DNA of 64,000 nt, taken from positions 53,267-117,266 of the forward strand of contig CAKSIP010000002.1 in assembly GCA_934462825.1 (NCBI GenBank), read 5' to 3'. Below, piece by piece: positions 1 to 7,546 of the stretch (positions are counted from its first letter, which is position 1; each line of letters begins with the position of its first letter). The notes beneath the pieces are model-generated. The model ran no database searches. It worked only from the letters and a program-made list of their open reading frames with translations, and had not been told where the DNA came from. The position numbers and the translations under genes are program-made. Origin of the DNA: an uncultured Eubacteriales bacterium (GTDB lineage Bacteria > Bacillota > Clostridia > Oscillospirales > CAG-272).

Positions 1-3000
1 CCCGAAACCGTACTGCCCGAGGGTACTTGCAAAGACGGCGAGATGGTCTATAAGTGCCTGCACTGCACAGCTTCCTACAAAGTGAAGATCAAGGCAGAGG
101 GCACACACACCCTTGTCGAAGTGGCTGAAGTTCCTCCGACCTGCTCCGCAGCCGGTACAAGAGCGCATTGGCTCTGCACCGTTTGCGGAAATAAATTCCT
201 GGATGCGGCCGGCACAACCTTTGCTACGGCGGCTGCTTTGGAAATTGCCAAGCTGCCCCATACGCCCGGCGCTCCGGCAACCTGCACAAATCCTCAGACC
301 TGCACCGTTTGCGGTGAATTGGTTTACGGAGCACTCGGTCATACCGAGGTGATTATCCCCGCCGTTCCCGCTACCTGCACCTCCGTCGGATATACCGAAG
401 GCAAGAAGTGCTCGGTTTGCGACACCATCCTTGTGGCTCCCGTGGAAGTTGAAAAGCTGGAGCACACATGGGATGCAGGCGCTGTAACACAGGCTCCTAC
501 CTGCTCCACCGAAGGCGTGAAGCTGTTCACCTGCACCGTTTGCGGTGAAACCAAGGAAGTCGCCATTCCCACCACAGAGGGCGGCCATATCATCGAGGAC
601 AGCTATGAGGCTCCTACCTGCACACTGAACGGCCACCACATCAGATATTGCCGTCTGTGCGACTACGTTGAATCTAAAGAAATCCTTCCGGCTCTCGGAC
701 ATGATACAGAGCACAAGCTGCCTTTCGACAAGATTGAGCCGACCTGCTCTGCTCCCGGTCGTGCCGCAGGATCTGCTTGCCCGCGTTGCGGCGAAGTGAT
801 TGAAGGCGGCGAAACCCTTCCCGTTCTTCCTCATGCTTATAATGAAGGCGTAATAACCACTCCCGCTACCTGCACGACAGCCGGCGAAAAGACGTTTACC
901 TGCACGGCTTGCGGCAATACCAAGATCGAAGTTGTGGAGGCTCTGGGACACAGCTACTCCGCTTGGACGGTTGTTACCGAAGCAACCTGCACACTCGACG
1001 GTTCTCAGACCCGCACCTGCACGGTTTGCGGCGATGTTGACACCGAGACAATTCCGGCTCTCGGCCATACCGAGCTGGTTCAGCTGACAAAGCCCGCTAC
1101 CTGCGTGGCAGGCGGCTATGACTACATGGGCTGCGACAGATGTAAAGAAATGCTCGGAAGCAAGGTTCCCGGCACAGAGACACCGATTGATCCCATCAAC
1201 GGTCATAACCTTGTGATCTCGGCCGTAACAAGACCGGCTACCTGCCAGCGTAAGGGTGAAGTCGTTACGTACTGCACACTTTGCGATGCCAAGGATATTA
1301 TCCTCCTGACCGACAAGGATCCCAACAATCACGTTTGGGATGCTGGTACCCTTGTGGATAACTGCGAAGAAGGTAAAGTGGTTAAGCACACTTGCCCCTG
1401 CGGCGCTGTTAGCTACGACGAAGAAACCCGCGAACGTGCCCCCGGCCACAACTATGGCGAATGGACAGTAACCTCTCCCGCTACTTGCGTTGGTAACGGC
1501 TCTCGTCAGCGTATTTGCGAAAACGACGCAAGCCATATTGAAACGGAAGAAATTCCCGCTACGGGCCATACCTATGGTGATTGGGAAGTCGTTACAGCGG
1601 CTACCTGCACAACCGCCGGCCTGAAAAAGCACACCTGCACCGTTTGCCTTGCCGTAGAGACGGAACCCATTGAAGCTTTGGGACATGACTATGGCGAATG
1701 GATCGTCACGACTCCGGCTACCTGCACCGTTGCCGGCTCCAGAGAGCGCACCTGCACGCGTTGCAGCGATGTTGACACCGAGACGATTCCGGCTCTTGGC
1801 CATGTTTGGGGAACCGAATATACCGTTACCCTTCCCGCAACCTGCGTTGCAACCGGTTTGCGGCATCTGACTTGCACCGTTTGCGGTGACGCAGGCGCAG
1901 ACGAAATCATCCCGATTGATGATGAATCGCATACCATCGGAACTCTGATTGAAGTTCTCAGACCTGCCTCCTGCAAGGATAATTCTCTCAAACGCTATTA
2001 CTGCGCAGATTGCGGTAAGGACTTTACCGTAACCGGCAATGATAAATTGCCTCATGAGTGGAATGCCGGCGAAGTAACCCTGGCTCCTACCTGTGAAGCA
2101 ACCGGTGTAAAAACCTTCACCTGCAACAACTGCGGTGATACAAAGACCGAAGACATCCTCGCTACCGGCCACACCTACGGCACATTGATTGCCAAGGTTG
2201 ACGCAACCTGCGTGGATACCGGCTTTGCCGCTCACTATAAGTGCGAGGCTTGCGGAAAACTGTTTGATGAAACTTTCGTTGAAAAGACGGAGGCAGAGCT
2301 TACCCTTGCTGCTCTCGGTCACACCTTTACCGTGACGGTAGCCGGAACGCCTGCAACCTGCACGGATACCGGAATTAAAGATCACTTCAAATGCTCGGTT
2401 TGCGAAGCACTCGGTCTTGCAGATGCATCCGGCGTTGTAACCGCTGTTGAGGAAGCCGATCTTGTGCTTGCGGCTCTCGGCCATACACCCGGCGCAGCCG
2501 CTACCTGCACAACGGCACAGTTCTGTACCGTTTGCAGCGTGGAATTGGCTCCCGCTACCGGCCACACGCTGGTACATCATGACGCAAAGCCCGCCACTTG
2601 CACAACCCCCGGTTGGGACGCTTATGATACCTGCGAAAACTGCGACTACTCTACCCTTGTAAACCTTCCCGCTCTCGGCCATGAACCGCTGGAAACCATT
2701 GTGGTTCCCGGCACCTGCACCAGCTACGGCTTTACGCTCCATGTTTGCCCGCGTTGCCTTGAAACGCTCAAGTGGACGGAAGATCCCGCTGATGTAGACT
2801 TCGGCTACGACGTTGCCGGCGTGTTCGGCATTACCATTGATACCTTTACTCCCGCTACCGGCCACCACTTCACGAAGGAAGTTATCGTTACTCCCGCAAC
2901 CTGCACCGAAAACGGACTCAAGAAGTTCGTTTGCGTAGACTGCGACGAAGTGGAAATGATCGACGGCGAAGAGCATACGGAAGTGCTTCCGGCTATCGGC

Positions 3001-4263
3001 CACGTCAATGTGGACGGCAAGCCCCTGGTGGAAGGACGCACCTGCGAAGAATGGAAGGAAGCCGGCTTTACCGCCGCTGACCTGTTGGATGCCACCAAGC
3101 ATGTTTGCGCAAACTGCGGCAACACCATTGCCTTCACGCACACAGACATGACGGATGAGTACTTTGAGGAAGGCTGTGGCGAGTGGAACTTCTACGTTCA
3201 CAGATGTAACGGTTGCGGTATCGTAAACTATGAAATCGACGCAGAAAAGAACCCGGATCATGATTGGCAGACCGTTACCGAAGCAGCTACCTGCTCCGCA
3301 ACCGGTAAGACCTACGAAAAGTGCTCGCATTGCGGCGAAATTCGTAACGAAGTGATCCTTGACATTGATCCCGACGCTCACAACTATGAGCTTGTTAACA
3401 CTCTGCCAGCAACCTGCACAGAAGCAAAGGTTCTGACCTACAAGTGCACCCTGTGCGAGCACGAAAAGACAGAGACAGACGGCAATCCTCTCGGCCATGA
3501 AGAAGTTCTTGATACGGAAAACAGCGTGGCTGCTACCTACCTGACAGAGGGCGTCAATGTTTTCAAGTGCTCTCGTTGCGACATCGAGCTCAGACGCGAA
3601 ACCATTGCTAAGACAACCGGAATGTTCCTCTCCTTCGACGTTGTGAACCCCTATGGCGGAAACTTCGTAAACACCGGATATGTGGACATTAAGGTTATGA
3701 TGACAGCTTCCGAGGTCGGCGTATCTGACTTCCAGCTGACCATCAACTATGATAAGACCAAGGTGGCTCCTGTCGGACTTGTCGGAGCTTCCGATGATGT
3801 GAAGTTTGACACCACCAGAGGCGGTGGCAACGACGGTCAGTTCGACGTGTTCTCTTTGAACAACAAGAAGGTTGATACAACCATCAACGGCGAAAAGGCA
3901 TTGTATGTTACCATTCGTTTCCAGATCCTTAAGGATGCCTACAGCACCGGCACGACGGCCTCGACCGCAGACTTCTCTGTGGCAGCTGTTATCTGCAAGA
4001 ACAAGGACGGCGCAGAAATCGCTGTTGCCTCCGGCGCTATCGATTCGATCAATATTGTTAAGCTCGGTTGCCTTACCGGCGATCTTAGCGGTCAGATCAC
4101 GGTCAACGACCTCCGTCTGATGAACCTGATCATCTTTGAAGGTGCCGCTTACAAAGCAGAAGCAGACATTGATAAGGACGGCGAAATCACATATGAAGAC
4201 CTGGTTGCTCTCCAGCGCCTGATTATTCATGAGATTTCGTACGAAGAAATGATCAGCGCTTAA
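1..4263 (+). CDS. Giant secreted Cys-repeat protein with cohesin-like and dockerin modules (5' end outside window)
   Basis: The frame is open to the left edge, so the start and any signal peptide lie outside. The visible part is about 1420 residues. Most of it is roughly 28 degenerate repeats (my count) of the form ATCT..G....TCTVCG...., closing with I(P)ALGH, each of about 40-50 residues with a C-x2-C pair, a preceding Cys and a His. Near residue 1205 a beta-rich module resembling cohesins begins (SFDVVNP, YVDIKVMM, FQLTINYD). The last ~60 residues are a dockerin: the second loop, DIDKDGEITYED, keeps all Ca ligands, while the first, DLSGQITVND, is two residues short. The protein is presumably extracellular and docks through the dockerin. 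The next gene starts 31 bp on and shares the repeats, suggesting one operon. No catalytic domain is visible, so the substrate or partner is unknown. Confidence 0.85.
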   Translation, partial: PETVLPEGTCKDGEMVYKCLHCTASYKVKIKAEGTHTLVEVAEVPPTCSAAGTRAHWLCTVCGNKFLDAAGTTFATAAALEIAKLPHTPGAPATCTNPQTCTVCGELVYGALGHTEVIIPAVPATCTSVGYTEGKKCSVCDTILVAPVEVEKLEHTWDAGAVTQAPTCSTEGVKLFTCTVCGETKEVAIPTTEGGHIIEDSYEAPTCTLNGHHIRYCRLCDYVESKEILPALGHDTEHKLPFDKIEPTCSAPGRAAGSACPRCGEVIEGGETLPVLPHAYNEGVITTPATCTTAGEKTFTCTACGNTKIEVVEALGHSYSAWTVVTEATCTLDGSQTRTCTVCGDVDTETIPALGHTELVQLTKPATCVAGGYDYMGCDRCKEMLGSKVPGTETPIDPINGHNLVISAVTRPATCQRKGEVVTYCTLCDAKDIILLTDKDPNNHVWDAGTLVDNCEEGKVVKHTCPCGAVSYDEETRERAPGHNYGEWTVTSPATCVGNGSRQRICENDASHIETEEIPATGHTYGDWEVVTAATCTTAGLKKHTCTVCLAVETEPIEALGHDYGEWIVTTPATCTVAGSRERTCTRCSDVDTETIPALGHVWGTEYTVTLPATCVATGLRHLTCTVCGDAGADEIIPIDDESHTIGTLIEVLRPASCKDNSLKRYYCADCGKDFTVTGNDKLPHEWNAGEVTLAPTCEATGVKTFTCNNCGDTKTEDILATGHTYGTLIAKVDATCVDTGFAAHYKCEACGKLFDETFVEKTEAELTLAALGHTFTVTVAGTPATCTDTGIKDHFKCSVCEALGLADASGVVTAVEEADLVLAALGHTPGAAATCTTAQFCTVCSVELAPATGHTLVHHDAKPATCTTPGWDAYDTCENCDYSTLVNLPALGHEPLETIVVPGTCTSYGFTLHVCPRCLETLKWTEDPADVDFGYDVAGVFGITIDTFTPATGHHFTKEVIVTPATCTENGLKKFVCVDCDEVEMIDGEEHTEVLPAIGHVNVDGKPLVEGRTCEEWKEAGFTAADLLDATKHVCANCGNTIAFTHTDMTDEYFEEGCGEWNFYVHRCNGCGIVNYEIDAEKNPDHDWQTVTEAATCSATGKTYEKCSHCGEIRNEVILDIDPDAHNYELVNTLPATCTEAKVLTYKCTLCEHEKTETDGNPLGHEEVLDTENSVAATYLTEGVNVFKCSRCDIELRRETIAKTTGMFLSFDVVNPYGGNFVNTGYVDIKVMMTASEVGVSDFQLTINYDKTKVAPVGLVGASDDVKFDTTRGGGNDGQFDVFSLNNKKVDTTINGEKALYVTIRFQILKDAYSTGTTASTADFSVAAVICKNKDGAEIAVASGAIDSINIVKLGCLTGDLSGQITVNDLRLMNLIIFEGAAYKAEADIDKDGEITYEDLVALQRLIIHEISYEEMISA

Positions 4264-4294
4264 ACAAAATAGAGAAGCGTTACGAGGTAAGAAC

Positions 4295-6103
4295 ATGCGG
4301 ATAAAACGTACAGCGTTATTGATACTTTTGTCTGCTATTCTGACTGTATTCTCGGTTGGCTATATCGTCGCCGCAGAAGACGCTCCGTTGAATATAGCAG
4401 TGGAGGTCTCGGCCTCCACTGCTGTTTCAAAGGATCCGGTTATTGCCATTAAACCCGGCGATTCCTTTGATGTCAGTATAGCAGTTACATCCAACCCCGG
4501 CGTGGCCGGATTGACTTTCTATGTACAGTACGATTCCAAGGCCATAGAGCCTGTCGTGGACGAAAGCGGAAAGCCCGTTTACACCAGCGGCTCGGTCTTT
4601 GCTACACCGGCCAAAGTTAAAATTCAGACGCAAGCAGACGGAACCTCCAGCGTATATTATAACAATGGATGGAAAATCGGTGATTTTAACTCCGAAGAAA
4701 CCGGGCATTTGATCACCTTTTCTTTCCGCGCTAAGGAAGCGTTTGACGGAAACACTACACTGAACGTGCAGTGCAGCAAGAAATATGTAATGGCGGCTGA
4801 TGCAACGGGCAATCCGAAGGCAACGGTACCGGTTACGGTGGAGAAAGGCGACCGGAACATAGCCATTCACAACTTTGATGCAGGCGTTGTCAGCGCACCG
4901 ACTTGTACCGAGGTGGGTTGCACCACATACACCTGCGGAAGCTGCGGTCAGACGGTCGTTACCAATGAGGTAGCCGCCACCGGCCATGCTTATGGAGCTT
5001 CGACCTATACCTGGAGCGATGATTTTACGCATTGCACCGCCGAGCGTGTTTGCGCAAACGACAGCACACACGTAGAGCGTGAAGAAGTGCAGGCGCAGGT
5101 AACCTATGAGGCCGCGACCTGCGGAGGCCCCGGAACCAAAATTTACACCGCTGTCTTTACAAACTCTGCCTTTGAAACACAGACCAAGACAGAATCCGTT
5201 CCGGTCATGGATCATGTGTGGGACGTTCCGACGTACACGTGGAACGAGGATCACACCCAATGCACGGCTAAGCGCGTTTGCAAAACCGACGCAAGCCATG
5301 TGGAAGAAGAAACCGTAACGGCAAGCTACCAAGTGACGACGGCTCCGAAGTGCGAGACAGTCGGTGAGGGAAGCTACACGACGGCCGCTTTCACCAATGC
5401 CGCTTTTGTAAAACAGATTTATAAGGAAGAAATTCCCGCTACCGGACATACCTACGGCGATCTGATCGCCGAGGTGAAACCCACCTGCGAGACGACCGGC
5501 TTTGCCGCACACTATAAGTGTTCGGCTTGCAACAAGCTGTTTGACGCCGATAAGGCCGAAAAGACCGAAGCAGAGCTTACGATTGCCGCTACCGGACATA
5601 CCTACGGCGATCTGATCGCCGAGGTGAAACCCACCTGCGAGGCGACCGGCTTTGCCGCACACTATAAGTGCTCGGCTTGCAACAAGCTGTTTGACGCCGA
5701 TAAGGCCGAAAAGACCGAGGCCGATCTTACGATTGCCGCTGCCGGCCATACCTACGGCGACCTGATTGCCGAGGTAAAGGCAACCTGCGAGACATCCGGC
5801 TTTGCCGCACACTATAAGTGCTCGGCTTGCAACAAGCTGTTTGACGCCGATAAGGCCGAAAAGACCGAAGCAGAGCTTACGATTGCCGCTACCGGCCATA
5901 CGCCTGTAAAGGATGAAGCCAAGGCGCCGACGTTGTTCAAAACCGGCCTGACCGAAGGCTCGCATTGCTCGGTTTGTGAAAAGGTGCTGACTGCACAACA
6001 GATGGTCGCCAAGAAGTCGCCTGTTTGGGTGATTCTGATCGTCGTTTTGGTGGTCGCCGCCGGAGCCGCCGCCGCCTTCTTTGTTCTGAAGAAAAAACGG
6101 TAA
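4295..6103 (+). CDS. Membrane-anchored surface protein: cohesin-like module plus Cys repeats
   Basis: 602 residues. There is a signal peptide (MRIKRTALLILLSAILTVFS), then a cohesin-like module at about 35-185 (IKPGDSFDVSIAV, GVAGLTFYVQYD). Cys/Trp repeats follow, including two YTW..D.T.C.A.RVC units, then three near-identical 50-residue repeats (TYGDLIAEVK.TCE). A final C-x2-C unit leads into a C-terminal transmembrane helix (VWVILIVVLVVAAGAAAAFF) with a KKKR stop-transfer tail. The topology is outside repeats and inside tail. The start is supported by GAGGT 7 bp upstream. Lying 31 bp after the dockerin protein and sharing its repeats, it is a plausible membrane receptor for that dockerin. 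This is inference; no LPXTG motif or SLH domain is present. Confidence 0.85.
   Translation: MRIKRTALLILLSAILTVFSVGYIVAAEDAPLNIAVEVSASTAVSKDPVIAIKPGDSFDVSIAVTSNPGVAGLTFYVQYDSKAIEPVVDESGKPVYTSGSVFATPAKVKIQTQADGTSSVYYNNGWKIGDFNSEETGHLITFSFRAKEAFDGNTTLNVQCSKKYVMAADATGNPKATVPVTVEKGDRNIAIHNFDAGVVSAPTCTEVGCTTYTCGSCGQTVVTNEVAATGHAYGASTYTWSDDFTHCTAERVCANDSTHVEREEVQAQVTYEAATCGGPGTKIYTAVFTNSAFETQTKTESVPVMDHVWDVPTYTWNEDHTQCTAKRVCKTDASHVEEETVTASYQVTTAPKCETVGEGSYTTAAFTNAAFVKQIYKEEIPATGHTYGDLIAEVKPTCETTGFAAHYKCSACNKLFDADKAEKTEAELTIAATGHTYGDLIAEVKPTCEATGFAAHYKCSACNKLFDADKAEKTEADLTIAAAGHTYGDLIAEVKATCETSGFAAHYKCSACNKLFDADKAEKTEAELTIAATGHTPVKDEAKAPTLFKTGLTEGSHCSVCEKVLTAQQMVAKKSPVWVILIVVLVVAAGAAAAFFVLKKKR
5451..5900 (+). 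repeat. Three 150-bp near-identical coding repeats
   Basis: Copies begin at 5451, 5601 and 5751, each opening CCTACGGCGA. They are nearly identical at DNA level and encode 50-residue in-frame units, each with one C-x2-C pair. The low divergence compared with other repeats in the gene points to recent duplication or homogenisation. Confidence 0.9.
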
Positions 6104-6192
6104 GACAGGCGAAAGCCGAGACACCCGCCCGCGTCGGTGACGTCCCTTTGGACGGGACGTGCCTTCGTTAGCGGAAGAATCTTAAATTTTCA

Positions 6193-6241
6193 GGAGCGAT
6201 TCAGCGCTTCCCACGGGAAGCACTTGGATCGCTCCTTTTTT
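6193..6241 (+). terminator. Rho-independent terminator of the surface-protein operon
   Basis: GGAGCGAT (6193-6200) pairs with ATCGCTCC (6228-6235), with an inner GCTTCCC/GGGAAGC hairpin, followed by a run of T. A smaller hairpin, ACGTCCC/GGGACGT, lies at 6139-6159 without a T run. Confidence 0.85.
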
Positions 6242-6520
6242 TCGTCGTTTTTTGCCCGCGCGCCTTTTGCGCCGCTTTTTGCACAGCTTCTGTGTTTTTG
6301 CCGCGCGGGTTTTGTGTTGTTTGCCCGCACAGGGTTTGTGTCGCATTTGCCCGCACAGGTTCTGCGCCATTTTTGCCCGCGCGGGTTCTGTATTGCTTGC
6401 CCGCACGCCTTTTGTGCCGTTTTTTGCCCGGCTTCTGTGTTTTTGCCTGCACAGGGCTTGTATCGCATTTGCACACTCGGCTTTTGCGCTGTTTGCCCGA
6501 TCGCTTCTGTGCGCCGCGCC
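6241..6520. repeat. Degenerate GC-rich tandem repeat tract, unit ~25 bp
   Basis: About eleven or twelve imperfect units alternate TTTGCCCGCACAGG-like and TTCTGTGCCGT-like blocks. Several frames stay open across it by chance of composition, but there is no ribosome-binding site or recognisable protein. It fills most of the gap between the operon terminator and the next promoter. Confidence 0.7.
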
Positions 6521-6594
6521 CGAACCGCCCCGCGCGTGGCGCGCAAAAAAGCCCCCAAAAATCCGCGGCAAGGGCCGAGAAAATAAGAAGATAC

Positions 6595-6623
6595 TTGACA
6601 ACCGATTAAAAAAAATGTATAAT
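6595..6623 (+). promoter_or_regulatory. Perfect sigma-A promoter for the phosphoribosyltransferase
   Basis: TTGACA at 6595-6600, 17-bp spacer, TATAAT at 6618-6623. Transcription should begin near 6630, so the ATG at 6629 cannot be the translation start. A leader of about 125 nt, with GC-rich inverted repeats, precedes the coding region. Confidence 0.9.
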
Positions 6624-6757
6624 AAAAAATGAGTGAATATGTCCCCTGTGTCCGGAAGAATCCGTCCGGGCGACCGCTTTTTTGCCCCTTCGCGCCGCGC
6701 TTTGAGCGGCCGATCGGAACGAAAAAGGAAAAAAAGGAAGGGGAAGAAGAAAGGTAT

Positions 6758-7402
6758 GTGAATTTTGTGAGTAAAAACGAAGGCGCCGCTACGGCCGCTC
6801 ATAAACAGCTGTATTTTAAGATGAATATCGCCGGGTGCGAGCGCAAGCTCCCGCTGTGCCCGCTGACCGACGATCTGTACATTGGCGCGTTTGTCATTTT
6901 CGGCGATCCCGAACTGACAACGGCTTGCGCCAAAGAGCTTCTCAAACGTGCGCCGGCTTATGACTACATGATCTCGGCCGAGGCAAAGGGAATCCCGCTG
7001 GTGCATGAAATGGCTCGTCTGGCCGGCAACCAAAAATATATGCTGGCGCGCAAGGCCCATAAGCTCTATATGCCCGACGTTTTGGAGGTCAAGGTTCATT
7101 CTATCACGACCGCCAAGGAGCAGATGCTGTGCATCGACAAAGAGGACGCCGCGCTGATGAAGGGCAAAAGAATTTTGATCGTGGACGATGTGGTTTCCAC
7201 GGGAGAATCGCTGAAGGCGTTGGAAACCTTGGTGGAAAAAGCAGGCGGACACATTTGCGGCCGACTGACCATTCTGGCCGAGGGTGACGCACAGCAACGG
7301 GAAAACCTCCTGTATCTGGAAAAGCTGCCCCTGTTCCGCCGCGAAAAGGACGGAACCATGTCGATTCTCGGGGAAGCCAGCGGCGAGATTGTCAGCGAAT
7401 GA
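6758..7402 (+). CDS. Phosphoribosyltransferase (adenine/xanthine PRTase-like)
   Basis: About 214 residues from GTG 6758. The PRPP-binding motif ILIVDDVVSTGESL is near residue 145, and the fold is type I PRTase. Such enzymes join a nucleobase to PRPP in purine or pyrimidine salvage. The N-terminal part (LPLCPLTDDLYIGAFVIFGD) resembles adenine/xanthine-type PRTases more than OPRTases, but the base cannot be fixed from sequence alone. The ATG at 6629 keeps the frame but lies at the predicted transcription start, so GTG 6758, preceded by AGAAAGG, is preferred; GTG 6767 is also possible. aspS follows after 144 bp and may be co-transcribed. Confidence 0.75.
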   Translation: MNFVSKNEGAATAAHKQLYFKMNIAGCERKLPLCPLTDDLYIGAFVIFGDPELTTACAKELLKRAPAYDYMISAEAKGIPLVHEMARLAGNQKYMLARKAHKLYMPDVLEVKVHSITTAKEQMLCIDKEDAALMKGKRILIVDDVVSTGESLKALETLVEKAGGHICGRLTILAEGDAQQRENLLYLEKLPLFRREKDGTMSILGEASGEIVSE

Positions 7403-7546
7403 CCGCCGCGATGGCACGTCTTGCCCCCCGCGCCCCTTTGGAAAAGGCGCGCCCCGGCACAGGCGGAATCGAACGGAAGCGTGAAGCGTGTCTCTTTGGC
7501 AAGGAAATGAAGGGCCAAAGAAGAAAGAAAGGAAGAAAGAAAGACC

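Noticed and set aside
4427..6124. 565-codon minus-strand frame opposite the anchored surface protein
   Set aside because: Its repeats merely mirror the 150-bp repeats of the real gene.
6241..6520. CRISPR array
   Set aside because: Units are imperfect, contiguous and without unique spacers; no cas genes nearby.
6137..6632. Overlapping open frames in all plus-strand frames and on the minus strand of the repeat tract
   Set aside because: Composition artefact of the 25-bp repeats; the minus and plus translations are both low complexity.
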